Positions 27,437 through 35,780 of a stretch of 64,000 bases of DNA are shown in pieces; the first letter of the stretch is position 1, and every line of letters starts with the position of its first letter. Origin of the DNA: Rhodococcus triatomae BKS 15-14 (lineage in GTDB: Bacteria; Actinomycetota; Actinomycetes; Mycobacteriales; Mycobacteriaceae). The notes beneath the pieces are model-generated. The model was not told the DNA's origin, made no database searches, and was given only the letters and a program-made list of their open reading frames with translations. The DNA lies in NCBI GenBank assembly GCA_000341795.1, contig AODO01000018.1, positions 145,893 to 209,892 of the forward strand, read 5' to 3'. Both the position numbers and the translations under genes were made by a program.

Positions 27437-28201
27437 ATGACACACATCCTCGATCCCGCCGTTCCCGCCGAACAGCAGCACTCCCCGCCCACCGGAACGG
27501 TCCGCCACCACTGGGCGTTCACCCGTATCGGGCTGTACCTGCTCCTGGCGTCGTTGCCGTTGCTGGCGATCTCGGCGCAGGTGTTCGGGGTGGTCTCGAT
27601 GAACGCGACGGGTGCACTCGTGATCATCCCGCTCGCCGCGATCCTCGCCGTGCTCTGCGTCTTCGCGCCGCACCCCGTCGACCGGATCGTCGGCCACGGC
27701 CTCTTCTGGGGCATGTTCGCGTGCCTGGTGTACGACGTGTTCCGACTCGACACGGTGTATCTGCTCGGACTGTGGGGCGACTTCATCCCTCGGATGGGCA
27801 CGTGGGTGCACGCGGGAAGCGACGCCCGCACCGGCGCGATCGTCGGCTACCTGTGGCGGTACCTCGGCGACGGCGGCGGGATCGGGATCGCGTTCTTCCT
27901 CCTCGCCCTCGCCTTCGGCGTCCAGCACTGGTCGCGTCGCGCCGTTCTGGGTGCGTTCGTCGCGTTCGCGGTGGCACCGGTGTGGGCCGGGTTGATCGCC
28001 ACGGTCGCGCTGTCACCGGACGGGCAGGAGAAGATGTTCCCCCTGACCCCCACCACGATCACGCTGTCGCTGATCGGGCACCTGATCTTCGGGCTCGTCC
28101 TCGGTCTCGGGTTCCTGCGGGCCCGCGCTCGCCTCGCCCGGCACTGGCCGTGGCAGCCGCTGTTGCGTGCCCGCCCGGCCGCGCCCGCCGAGCACCCCTG
28201 A
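27437..28201 (+). CDS. Polytopic membrane protein, unknown function
   Basis: 254 residues from ATG 27437, preceded by GGAAGGA. Seven or so hydrophobic segments (first at about residues 33-55) with conserved-looking short acidic and aromatic loops such as VYDVFRLDTVYLLGLWGDFIP. It has a short disordered N-terminus and a basic, Ala/Pro-rich C-terminus. I do not recognise the family; it resembles hypothetical actinobacterial membrane proteins with a ligand pocket near the outer side. Two small hairpins based on CCACCC/GGGTGG (near 27339 and 27398) lie in its upstream region. It ends 75 bases from the convergent stress-protein gene. Confidence 0.6.
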   Translation: MTHILDPAVPAEQQHSPPTGTVRHHWAFTRIGLYLLLASLPLLAISAQVFGVVSMNATGALVIIPLAAILAVLCVFAPHPVDRIVGHGLFWGMFACLVYDVFRLDTVYLLGLWGDFIPRMGTWVHAGSDARTGAIVGYLWRYLGDGGGIGIAFFLLALAFGVQHWSRRAVLGAFVAFAVAPVWAGLIATVALSPDGQEKMFPLTPTTITLSLIGHLIFGLVLGLGFLRARARLARHWPWQPLLRARPAAPAEHP

Positions 28202-28276
28202 GCGATGCACGGGCAGGCAGCGCAGAAGCACGGTCCGACGATCGTCCCGTCGGCCGTCGACATGGCGGCGCTCGGC

Positions 28277-29206
28277 CTACGACGCGTCCGGATCGCGGTG
28301 GACGATGACCGTCTTGTCGGCGCGATGCAGCAGGTTCTGACTCGTCGAGCCGAGCAGGGCCGCCGCGACCCGGCCCAGGCCCCGGCTCCCCACCACGGCC
28401 AGCTGCCCGTCGTCGAGGGCGCGCAACAGTTCTCGGGGGGCCGACCCGCGGGACGAGACCGCGTTGACGGTCACCCCGGGAAAGCGGTCTCGGAACGGAG
28501 CGAGGACGTCCGCCAGTCGCTGCTCCTCGGCGCGAGCGACGGCCTCCCAGTCCACCAGCAGCGCCGTCGGTCCCGAGTGGCGCAGCATGTCCGGGGTGGC
28601 CGCACCGATCGCGTAGTCCTCCGTCCAGGACCGCACCGCGGTGACGGGTGCGCCGAGCAGGTCCGCGAACGCGAACGCCAGTTCGGTTGCAGCGGCGGAT
28701 GTGGTACTGCCGTCGATGCCGACGACGAGCGGGCGGGTGTCGGGCCCGGGATCGGCGGGGTCGCCTCGCCAGACGACGACAGGGCAGGGAGCCTCGTTGG
28801 CCACCCGCACCGCGGTCGATCCGAGCAGCCACCGCTCGACGGTCCCTCGGCCCGTGGCGCCGAGCACGACCATGGTGGCGCCCTTCGCAGCAGTGAGCAG
28901 CGTGGCCGCGGCGGGCTCGTTGTCGAGTTCCGTCGTCAGGCGAACATCGGCGGAATGTTCACGGATGGCGTCGACCGCGGAGGAGAGGACCTCGACTCCC
29001 TCCGTGGCGAGACTGTCGATCAGCTGTTGCGAGAGCGATGGGTCGCCGTGGCCGAACGTACGAGGGGGCTTCGGTGCCGAGTGCACGACATGCAGTGGCT
29101 GCCCCAGTTCGCCTGCCACCACGGCGGCCCATTTCGCGGCTCCCAGTGAGGTGTCGGATCCGTCGACTCCGACCACGATGCGTGTTCCGGCGTTCACGAG
29201 CGGCAT
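28277..29206 (-). CDS. Tandem universal stress protein
   Basis: 309 residues from ATG 29206, preceded by GAGGAAG. It has two USP domains of about 145 residues. Both keep the ATP-binding G-x2-G-x9-G-S/T motif (GATGRGTVERWLLGST and GSRGLGRVAAALLGST) and a nucleotide-binding start VVGVDGS/VVGIDGS, so both may bind ATP. Tandem USPs of this kind are induced in mycobacteria under hypoxia and in stationary phase by DosR, but I see no clear Dos box here. It lies downstream of the CopB-type ATPase on the same strand with a 104-base gap, so co-expression with metal stress genes is possible. Confidence 0.92.
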   Translation of the reverse strand: MPLVNAGTRIVVGVDGSDTSLGAAKWAAVVAGELGQPLHVVHSAPKPPRTFGHGDPSLSQQLIDSLATEGVEVLSSAVDAIREHSADVRLTTELDNEPAAATLLTAAKGATMVVLGATGRGTVERWLLGSTAVRVANEAPCPVVVWRGDPADPGPDTRPLVVGIDGSTTSAAATELAFAFADLLGAPVTAVRSWTEDYAIGAATPDMLRHSGPTALLVDWEAVARAEEQRLADVLAPFRDRFPGVTVNAVSSRGSAPRELLRALDDGQLAVVGSRGLGRVAAALLGSTSQNLLHRADKTVIVHRDPDAS

Positions 29207-29310
29207 GTCTTCCTCGTTTCGGCAGAAGGTCACCTTTCGACGCTGCGCCGCGGCTCATCGCGTGAATCGCGACACGAGAACGACCCTACTGCCGTGGCGG
29301 CGGATCCGGG

Positions 29311-31545
29311 TCACACCGTGGCGCCATCGTCCTCACGTGCTCCGCTCCGCCCGAGGAACCGGCCCGTGCTGTGCTCCGGCGTCAGATCGAGGCGGCGGAG
29401 CAACTGCGCGTTGAGCGCGACGACCACCGTCGACGCAGACATCAGGATCGCGCCGACACTCATCGGCAGCACGAAACCGATCGGAGCGAGAACGCCGGCC
29501 GCCAGCGGCACGGCAACGAGGTTGTACCCCGCTGCCCACCACAGGTTCTGCTCCATCTTGCGGTAGCTCGCCCGGGACAGTTCGATCACGGACAACACCG
29601 ACCGGGGGTCCGACGACGCCAGGATCACTCCGGCGGACCCGATCGCGACGTCGGTGCCCGCGCCGATCGCGATGCCGACGTCGGCCTGCGCGAGCGCCGG
29701 AGCGTCGTTGACGCCGTCTCCGACCATCGCGACCTTGTGGCCCTCCTGCTGGAGTTCGGCGACCTTGGCCGCCTTCTCCTCGGGGCGCACCCCGGCGTAC
29801 ACCCGGTCGATGCCGAGGTCCGCCGCCACGCTGTCGGCGACCGCCCGGGCGTCGCCGGTGATCATCACGACCTTCGCTCCGGCGGCGTGCAGGGCGTCGA
29901 CCGTGTCGCGCGACTCGGGACGGATCTCGTCGGCGAGACGCAGTGCGCCGATCACGTCGTCGCCGGCGAGCACGTGCAGGATGATCGCCCCGGACCTGCG
30001 CCATTCGTCGGCCACCGGGAGTTCGGCGCGGTCGTGTTCGGTGAGCATGTGCGGGCCACCGACACGGATGCGTTCGCCGTCGACGGTCGCCGTCACGCCG
30101 ACCGCGGGCGAGGAGGTGAAGTCCGACGACGGGGGGACGGTGAGGCCGCTCGACTCCGCCTTGCGGACGATCGCCTTCGCGAGCGGATGTTCGCTGTCGG
30201 ACTCGGCGGCGGCCGCGAGGGCGAGCACCCGGTCCGGGGTGTACCCGGCGACCGGTTCGACGGTGATCACCGAGGGCTCGCCCCTGGTGAGGGTGCCGGT
30301 CTTGTCGAAGAGCACCGCGTCGACGGTGCGCATCGACTCGAGTGCGAGGCGGTCCTTGACGAGAACGCCTCCGCGGGCGGCACGTTCGGTCGCGATGGAC
30401 ACCACGAGCGGGATCGCGAGGCCGAGCGCGTGGGGGCAGGCGATGACGAGCACGGTGATCGCCCGCACGACCGCGGAGTCGGGCATCCCGATCGCGCTCC
30501 ACACGATCGCGGTGATCGCCGCGGCGCCGATGGCGAACCAGAACAGCCACCCGGCCGCCGTGTCGGCGATGCGTTGTGCCCGCGAGGACGACGCCTGCGC
30601 GTCGGCGACGAGTCGCTGGATGCCGGCGAGTGCCGTGTCGTCCCCGGTCGCCGTCACCCGAACGCGCAGACCGGAGTCGGTGGCGACGGTGCCCGCGACG
30701 ACCGTGTCGCCGGTGTCCCGCCGGACCGGCTTCGACTCGCCGGTCACCATCGACTCGTCCATGCTCGCGGTGCCGTCGACGATGGTGCCGTCGGCGGGGA
30801 CCGATGCGCCGGGGCGCACGATCACGACGTCACCGACCGTCAGCTCTGCCGGGGAGACGGTGACCACGTCCTCGCCGACGAGTTTCTCCGCCTCGTCGGG
30901 CAGCAGAGCCGCGAGCGAATCCAGTGCGGAGGTGGTCTGCGCGAGGGACCGCATCTCGATCCAGTGCCCGAGCAGCATGATCACGACGAGAAGCGCGAGC
31001 TCCCACCAGAAGTTCAGTTCGTGGTGGAGCAGTTCCAGCGTCGAACCCCACGAGGCGACGAAGGCGACGGTGATCGCGAGGGCGATCAGCAGCATCATCC
31101 CGGGTTTGCGCGAACGGATCTCGCTCGCCGCTCCGGTCAGGAAGGGGCGACCGCCCCAGAAGTAGATGACCGTGCCGAGAATCGGTGAGACCCACCGCAC
31201 CCACTCGGCGTCCGGCAGTTGGTATCCGATGAGATCGGAGAACATGTCGTTGAACGCGACCGTCGGGATCGCGAGGACCAGGGTGATCCAGAACAGCCGG
31301 CGGAACTGGTCCACGTGACTGCCGTGGCCGGCGTGGCCACCATGCCCCTCGTGACCTTCGTGCCCGCTGTCACCCTGGTGGCCGGCGTGTCCCGCGGCGT
31401 GATCGTGTGGGGCGTCCGTCGTGACGTGGCCGGCGTGCCCCGAGTGGTCGTGGTCCGGGTGGGTGACGTGCTCGTGACGGTTCTCGGATGCGCCGTGGTG
31501 CGCGTGCGCCGCGGCCGAGACGGGCTGTTCGGGTCGCTTGCTCAT
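29311..31545 (-). CDS. copB: CopB-type copper P1B-ATPase with His-rich N-terminus
   Basis: 744 residues from ATG 31545; an ATG at 31557 is in frame but lies inside the operator palindrome. The first 77 residues hold about 20 histidines (HEH, HPDHDH, GHEGHEGHGGH) in place of CxxC metal domains. Eight membrane helices and the catalytic domains follow: ion motif CPH (ACPHALGL), actuator TGES, phosphorylation DKTGT, SEHPL and GDGVNDAP. The CPH motif with a His-rich tail marks the CopB subgroup, which exports Cu+/Cu2+ or Ag+. A CsoR-like palindrome overlaps the start region. No csoR or copper chaperone gene is in the window. Confidence 0.92.
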   Translation of the reverse strand: MSKRPEQPVSAAAHAHHGASENRHEHVTHPDHDHSGHAGHVTTDAPHDHAAGHAGHQGDSGHEGHEGHGGHAGHGSHVDQFRRLFWITLVLAIPTVAFNDMFSDLIGYQLPDAEWVRWVSPILGTVIYFWGGRPFLTGAASEIRSRKPGMMLLIALAITVAFVASWGSTLELLHHELNFWWELALLVVIMLLGHWIEMRSLAQTTSALDSLAALLPDEAEKLVGEDVVTVSPAELTVGDVVIVRPGASVPADGTIVDGTASMDESMVTGESKPVRRDTGDTVVAGTVATDSGLRVRVTATGDDTALAGIQRLVADAQASSSRAQRIADTAAGWLFWFAIGAAAITAIVWSAIGMPDSAVVRAITVLVIACPHALGLAIPLVVSIATERAARGGVLVKDRLALESMRTVDAVLFDKTGTLTRGEPSVITVEPVAGYTPDRVLALAAAAESDSEHPLAKAIVRKAESSGLTVPPSSDFTSSPAVGVTATVDGERIRVGGPHMLTEHDRAELPVADEWRRSGAIILHVLAGDDVIGALRLADEIRPESRDTVDALHAAGAKVVMITGDARAVADSVAADLGIDRVYAGVRPEEKAAKVAELQQEGHKVAMVGDGVNDAPALAQADVGIAIGAGTDVAIGSAGVILASSDPRSVLSVIELSRASYRKMEQNLWWAAGYNLVAVPLAAGVLAPIGFVLPMSVGAILMSASTVVVALNAQLLRRLDLTPEHSTGRFLGRSGAREDDGATV

Positions 31546-31555
31546 GTTCTCGACC

Positions 31556-31572
31556 ATACCCCCTGGGGGTAT
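31556..31572 (-). promoter_or_regulatory. CsoR-like operator upstream of copB
   Basis: A perfect 17-bp palindrome, ATACCCCC-T-GGGGGTAT in plus-strand reading. It has the shape of operators bound by CsoR/RcnR-type copper repressors (AT-flanked C-run/G-run). It lies 11 bases upstream of the copB ATG, where a bound repressor would block transcription initiation or elongation. The nearest gene on the other side ends at 31586, so copB is the only plausible target. Confidence 0.75.
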
Positions 31573-31585
31573 CGAGTGTCAGGGG

Positions 31586-32023
31586 TCAGGGCGCAACCGG
31601 ATAGTGGCTCGTGATCGCGACGCGATTCCAGGCGTTCATCGCGACGGCCAGCCAGCTGATCGCCGACACCTGCGCATCGGTCAGCGATCCGTCGTCCCAG
31701 TCCCGGCCCGCCGGGACCGGGAGGTCGGTGACCTCCTCCGCCAGTGCGAGTGCCGCCCGCTCCTGCGGACTGAAGTACTGGGACTCCCACCAGGCGGCGA
31801 CCACCGCCAGCCGGTCCGTCGTCTCACCCTTCTTCACGGCGTCGCGGGTGTGCATGCGCAGGCAGAACGCGCATCCGTTGATCTGGGACACGCGGATCTT
31901 GACGAGTTCGGCGAGCAGCGGGTCCAGCCCCGCGTCCGCGACGGCGGCGTCCGCCTGGGTGCTCAGTGTCAGCATCGCCTGGTAGACGGCCGGGTGCTGC
32001 TTGCTCAGATTGACGGCGTTCAT
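31586..32023 (-). CDS. AhpD/carboxymuconolactone-decarboxylase-like protein
   Basis: 145 residues from ATG 32023 with GGAAGGA upstream. It is an all-helical CMD-family protein with the AhpD redox motif C-x2-C followed by His (GCAFCLRMHTRDA, about residues 50-62). Such proteins are peroxidase or thiol-disulfide partners in oxidative stress defence; this one is the single-domain type annotated as alkylhydroperoxidase-like. It lies downstream of a divergent region shared with the CurA/PTGR-type reductase and immediately upstream of the copper operator and copB on the same strand, suggesting a stress-response neighbourhood. Confidence 0.88.
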   Translation of the reverse strand: MNAVNLSKQHPAVYQAMLTLSTQADAAVADAGLDPLLAELVKIRVSQINGCAFCLRMHTRDAVKKGETTDRLAVVAAWWESQYFSPQERAALALAEEVTDLPVPAGRDWDDGSLTDAQVSAISWLAVAMNAWNRVAITSHYPVAP

Positions 32024-32092
32024 CGTTGGTCCTTCCCGTGCGCTCAGCGCGTCGAATGCGACCTACGTCACAGAAGACTAGCCTCGACAGAC

Positions 32093-33118
32093 ATGAGCCT
32101 GCCTGCCGAGAACACCCGCATCGTGCTCGCAGCCCGCCCGGTTGGAGAGCCGACGCCGTCCGACTTCCGGGTCGAGTCGGTGCCGATCCCGGTCCCCGCC
32201 GAGGGCGAGCTGCTCCTGGAGATCCTCTACCTGTCGCTGGACCCGTACATGCGCGGTCGGATGAGCGAGGCCGAGTCGTACGCCGACCCCATCGCAGTGG
32301 GAGACGTGATGGTCGGTGGCACCGTCGGCCGGGTGATCGAGTCCAAGGACCCGGGCTTCGTGAACGGCGATGTGGTGCTGTCCTTCTCGGGATGGCAGAC
32401 CCATGCGGTCGCGGACGCCGGACACGTGCGGAAGCTCGACCCGCACGCGGCGCCGGTGCAGACGTCACTCGGTGTGCTCGGCATGCCCGGCTTCACCGCC
32501 TATGCGGGACTGCTGGAGATCGGCAGACCGGAGAAGGGGGAGACGGTGGTCGTCGCGGCGGCGACGGGTCCCGTCGGTTCCGCGGTCGGACAGATCGCCA
32601 AGATCAGGGGCGCCCGGGCCGTCGGCATCGCGGGCGGCCCGGACAAGGTCGCACACCTGCGTGAGCTGGGATTCGATGCGGCGGTCGACCATCGCGACCC
32701 GGACTTCGCGGCCCAGCTGGCCGCGGCGTGCCCGAACGGCGTCGACGTGTACTTCGAGAACGTCGGCGGCAAGGTGTGGGACACGGTGCTGCCGCTGCTC
32801 AACACCTACGCCCGGGTACCGGTCTGCGGCCTGATCGCCAACTACAACCTGACCTCGGCACCCGAAGGCCCGGACCGGGCGCCCGCACTGATGAGCCGAA
32901 TACTGACGAAGAGCCTCACCGTGCGAGGTTTCATCCAGTCCGAGTTCGTGAAGGACCAGTTCGTGCACTTCCTCGCCGACATGTCGGGCTGGATCACGGA
33001 CGGCCGGGTGCGGTACCGGGAGGACGTCGTCGACGGCCTCACGAACGCACCCGATGCGTTCATCGGATTGTTGAAGGGCCAGAACTTCGGCAAGTTGCTG
33101 ATCAAGGTCGCGCAGTGA
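32093..33118 (+). CDS. NADP-dependent MDR oxidoreductase (CurA/PTGR type)
   Basis: 341 residues from ATG 32093. It is a zinc-free medium-chain reductase that reduces carbon-carbon double bonds of enones and alkenals (curcumin reductase / prostaglandin reductase / 2-alkenal reductase group). Evidence includes the family motif LSLDPYMRGRMS, cofactor motif AAATGPVGSAVGQIAKIRG, the NADP loop VGIAGGPDK, and the absence of the Cys/His zinc ligands of alcohol dehydrogenases. A -10-like TAGCCT lies only about 12 bases before the start, so the message is probably leaderless. Its stop overlaps the start of the YrdB-like gene (GTGA). Confidence 0.9.
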   Translation: MSLPAENTRIVLAARPVGEPTPSDFRVESVPIPVPAEGELLLEILYLSLDPYMRGRMSEAESYADPIAVGDVMVGGTVGRVIESKDPGFVNGDVVLSFSGWQTHAVADAGHVRKLDPHAAPVQTSLGVLGMPGFTAYAGLLEIGRPEKGETVVVAAATGPVGSAVGQIAKIRGARAVGIAGGPDKVAHLRELGFDAAVDHRDPDFAAQLAAACPNGVDVYFENVGGKVWDTVLPLLNTYARVPVCGLIANYNLTSAPEGPDRAPALMSRILTKSLTVRGFIQSEFVKDQFVHFLADMSGWITDGRVRYREDVVDGLTNAPDAFIGLLKGQNFGKLLIKVAQ

Positions 33119-33534
33119 CCAGCGCGGCCCCGCGGGGCGTGCCACCGGCGCCGGGCAGGCGCTCGCACGACGGGACGAGCGACGCGACGGGGAATGTCGC
33201 CGTGACCGGACTGCTGTACGCGGCGGCGTTCCTGCTCGAACTGACGATGCTCACAGTCCTCGCCCTGTCCGGTGCCGCGGTCGGCGACGGCCTCGTCGTC
33301 CGCGCCGCGGTGGGAATCGCGCTTCCCGTTGCCGCGGCGGCCGTCTGGGCGGTGTGGATGGCGCCCACGTCCACGCACCGGCTCGCCAATCCGGGTCGGC
33401 TGGTGGCGCAGGTCGGGCTGTTCGCCGTCACCGGGCTGCTCGCGTCCGCAGTGCTCGCGCCGTGGGTCGGGGTGGCCTTCTTCGTGCCGGCGACACTGGT
33501 GTTCGGGGAACTCGCCCGCCGCGAGAAGCGTTAA
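33115..33534 (+). CDS. YrdB-like (DUF2568) membrane protein
   Basis: 139 residues from GTG 33115, coupled to the reductase gene. A disordered 25-residue N-terminus is followed by four hydrophobic helices; the pattern MAPTSTHRLANPGRLVAQ between helices 2 and 3 and the ending TLVFGELARREKR are typical of DUF2568/YrdB proteins, small membrane proteins of unknown function found in many actinobacteria and bacilli. It ends with a four-base convergent overlap with kynU. Confidence 0.75.
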   Translation: MTSAAPRGVPPAPGRRSHDGTSDATGNVAVTGLLYAAAFLLELTMLTVLALSGAAVGDGLVVRAAVGIALPVAAAAVWAVWMAPTSTHRLANPGRLVAQVGLFAVTGLLASAVLAPWVGVAFFVPATLVFGELARREKR

Positions 33535-34760
33535 CGACCGAGCTCCTCCGCAATCGCGCGGATCCCCACCAGCGCCTCGGCGAAGCTCGTGCTGAGCGGG
33601 CTCGGGCCCAGCCGGAGACCCTGCGGTGCCCGGAAGTCGGGGATCACGCCGCGCGCCCACAGTCGGGGAGTCACGTCGCGGAACGCGGGGTGGTCGAGGG
33701 TGATGTGGCCGCCGCGCCGCTCAGCGTCGAGCGGCGAGGCGATCCGCACCTCGGGGAGGAGGGTACGGGTGAGGTCGATCAGGTAGCCGGTCAGCTGTAC
33801 CGACTTCGCCCGCACGGCGCGCACACCCGCCCGGTCGATCAGGTCGATCGTGGACTGCACCGCGATCATTCCGAGGATCGCGGGGGTGCCGCTGACGACC
33901 CGTCGGATGCCGTCCGCCGGAACGAAACCCGGTCCCATCTCGAAGGGATCGCGGCGGCCCATCCAGCCCTGGATCGGCTGCCGGAAGGAATCGAGGTGCT
34001 CGGCGGCGACATACGCGAAAGCGGGCGACCCCGGGCCGCCGTTGAGATACTTGTAGGTGCACCCCACTGCGAAATCGACGTTCCACGAGTCGAGTTCGAT
34101 CGGCACGCTGCCTGCGGAGTGGCACAGATCCCACAGCACCAGGGCGCCTGCGTCGTGCGCGCAGCGGGTGATCGCCTCGGCGTCGGCGAGGAAACCGGAG
34201 CGGTAGGCGACGTGACTGAGCACCACCAGCGCCGTGTGCTCGCTGATCGCCTCGCGTGCGGCCTCGAGTCCGACACCCGACGAGGGATCGACGGTGATCC
34301 AGCGCAGGTCCAGTCCCAGCTCGTCCGCGATGCCCTCGAGGACATACCGGTCGGTGGGGAAGTTGTCGGTGTCGAGGACGATCTCGGTCCGGGCCGGCCG
34401 CATCGCGAGCGCGCCGCGGGCGAGCTTGTAGAGCAGCACCGTCGTCGAGTCGCCGATCGTCGTCTGTCCGGCCTCGGCGCCGAGCACCACGGCACCGAGC
34501 CGGTTGCCGATGGTCAGCGGAAGGTCCATCCACTGCTCGTCCCACCCGCGGATCAGCCGGCCCGACCACTGCGCGACGGCGGCGGCGATCGCCTCCGTCG
34601 CCGAGATCGTCGGGCGGCCCAGGGAATTGCCGTCCAGATACGAGACCACGTCGGAGCCGGGGTCGTCGGCGCCGTGGAACAGGGACCGGTACGCGTGCAA
34701 CGGATCCGCCTCGTCGAGCGTGGCGGCGGCCTGCTCGAGTTCGTGGAAGTCGACGGTCAT
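33531..34760 (-). CDS. kynU: Kynureninase
   Basis: 409 residues from ATG 34760, overlapping the stop of the amidohydrolase gene (ATGA). It is a PLP enzyme of the aspartate-aminotransferase fold that cleaves kynurenine to anthranilate and alanine. The PLP lysine is Lys237 in CTYKYLNGGPGSPAF, the cofactor Asp is Asp211 in LWDLCHSAG, and SYLDGNSLGRP at the N-terminus is the kynureninase signature. Length is normal (about 410). It is the last gene of the operon kynA-amidohydrolase-kynU. No anthranilate-degrading genes follow, so the anthranilate fate is not shown in this window. Confidence 0.95.
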   Translation of the reverse strand: MTVDFHELEQAAATLDEADPLHAYRSLFHGADDPGSDVVSYLDGNSLGRPTISATEAIAAAVAQWSGRLIRGWDEQWMDLPLTIGNRLGAVVLGAEAGQTTIGDSTTVLLYKLARGALAMRPARTEIVLDTDNFPTDRYVLEGIADELGLDLRWITVDPSSGVGLEAAREAISEHTALVVLSHVAYRSGFLADAEAITRCAHDAGALVLWDLCHSAGSVPIELDSWNVDFAVGCTYKYLNGGPGSPAFAYVAAEHLDSFRQPIQGWMGRRDPFEMGPGFVPADGIRRVVSGTPAILGMIAVQSTIDLIDRAGVRAVRAKSVQLTGYLIDLTRTLLPEVRIASPLDAERRGGHITLDHPAFRDVTPRLWARGVIPDFRAPQGLRLGPSPLSTSFAEALVGIRAIAEELGR

Positions 34761-35779
34761 CGGGATACCCCCTCGAGGTCGGTGACGGTGACGATCCGCG
34801 CCCGGGTGAGCCAGTCGGCGACGTCGTCGGAGGACCGTGGTGGGGCGCCGGGGACGACGGTGACGCGGTCGACCCCGGCGGCGAGCCGCCCGACCGCATC
34901 GCCCTCCGTCATGGCGGAGACGATGTCGTCACGGTCCAGCCCCGCGGCGAACAGCGCTCGGACCTCCGACGGGTTGGGGCCCCGCGGCAGATCACCGTTG
35001 CCGAGATCCGTCCCGTACCGCACCCGCCCGCCCGCGGCGTGGAAGCGACGCAGATTGTCCACGGCGACAGCGAGTTCGGGTCCGGAGTGGATGGCGAGGG
35101 TGCTGATCCAGACCGTCGACCGGGCCGCCGCCTCGACCAACGCGTCGTCGAGCGTCTCGGTCCACGGGGTGTGGGCGAGGACGTCGACCCCGGCCGCGAC
35201 GGCCCGGGCACACTGCCCGACGCCCTCGACGTGCGCGACCGCCTTCAGCCCCACCGCGTGCGCCGCCGCGACCACGGCGGCGAGCACCACGTCGTCGAAG
35301 ACCGGACCGGCCACGGAGTTCAGGGCGAGTTTGACGAAGGCCGCACCCGCATCGGCCTGCTCGCGGACCGCGTCGGCTGCGTCCCCGGCGGAGGTGACCT
35401 CCCGCACCGATCCTCGTGGCGCCCAGGCCCGGTCGCTCGGGTAGCCGTGCGGTGCGGTGAGGAACTGTCCGGCGAAACGCACCCGTGGCAGGCCGGCGAC
35501 GGCGGGACCGCTCGGGTTCGGCCACGCCGCCGCCGCGTCCAGTCCCGCCCCGAGGTCGTGCACCTCGTCGAGGCCGCCCGTGTACAGCGCTCCGGCATCG
35601 ACGAGTTCGAGATGCACGTGTGCGTCCCGGAATCCGGGGAACACGGTGCCCTCGACGGTGACGTCCGCGACGGAGCCGACGGGGCCCGGCCGGATCAGCC
35701 CGTCGTCGAGGGTGAAGCCGACCGGTCCGGTCCACCGCCCTTGCCACGACTCGGCGGCAGCGATCGTCCGCGCCGGCAC
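34757..35779 (-). CDS. Amidohydrolase-superfamily protein in kyn operon, candidate formamidase
   Basis: 340 residues from GTG 35779, one base after the kynA stop; its own stop overlaps the kynU start. It is a metal-dependent TIM-barrel amidohydrolase: HVH (His54, His56) after strand 1, a Lys at position 150 (AFVKLAL) that could be carboxylated, His183 (VAHVEG), His203 (LAHTPW) and Asp258 (YGTDLGNGD) as the final catalytic Asp. This matches imidazolonepropionase/dipeptidase-like members with one or two metals. The step between KynA and KynU is hydrolysis of N-formylkynurenine. Neither known formamidase type (KynB cyclase-like with HxGTHxDxP, or the alpha/beta-hydrolase AFMID) is present, so this protein is the natural candidate. 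That role is inference from position and chemistry. Confidence 0.85.
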   Translation of the reverse strand: MPARTIAAAESWQGRWTGPVGFTLDDGLIRPGPVGSVADVTVEGTVFPGFRDAHVHLELVDAGALYTGGLDEVHDLGAGLDAAAAWPNPSGPAVAGLPRVRFAGQFLTAPHGYPSDRAWAPRGSVREVTSAGDAADAVREQADAGAAFVKLALNSVAGPVFDDVVLAAVVAAAHAVGLKAVAHVEGVGQCARAVAAGVDVLAHTPWTETLDDALVEAAARSTVWISTLAIHSGPELAVAVDNLRRFHAAGGRVRYGTDLGNGDLPRGPNPSEVRALFAAGLDRDDIVSAMTEGDAVGRLAAGVDRVTVVPGAPPRSSDDVADWLTRARIVTVTDLEGVSR

Positions 35780-35780
35780 G

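Noticed and set aside
29371..31188. 605-codon open frame antisense to copB
   Set aside because: Composition is that of a GC-rich antisense frame (Arg, Asp, Gly, His) with no domain, while the opposite strand encodes a complete P-type ATPase.
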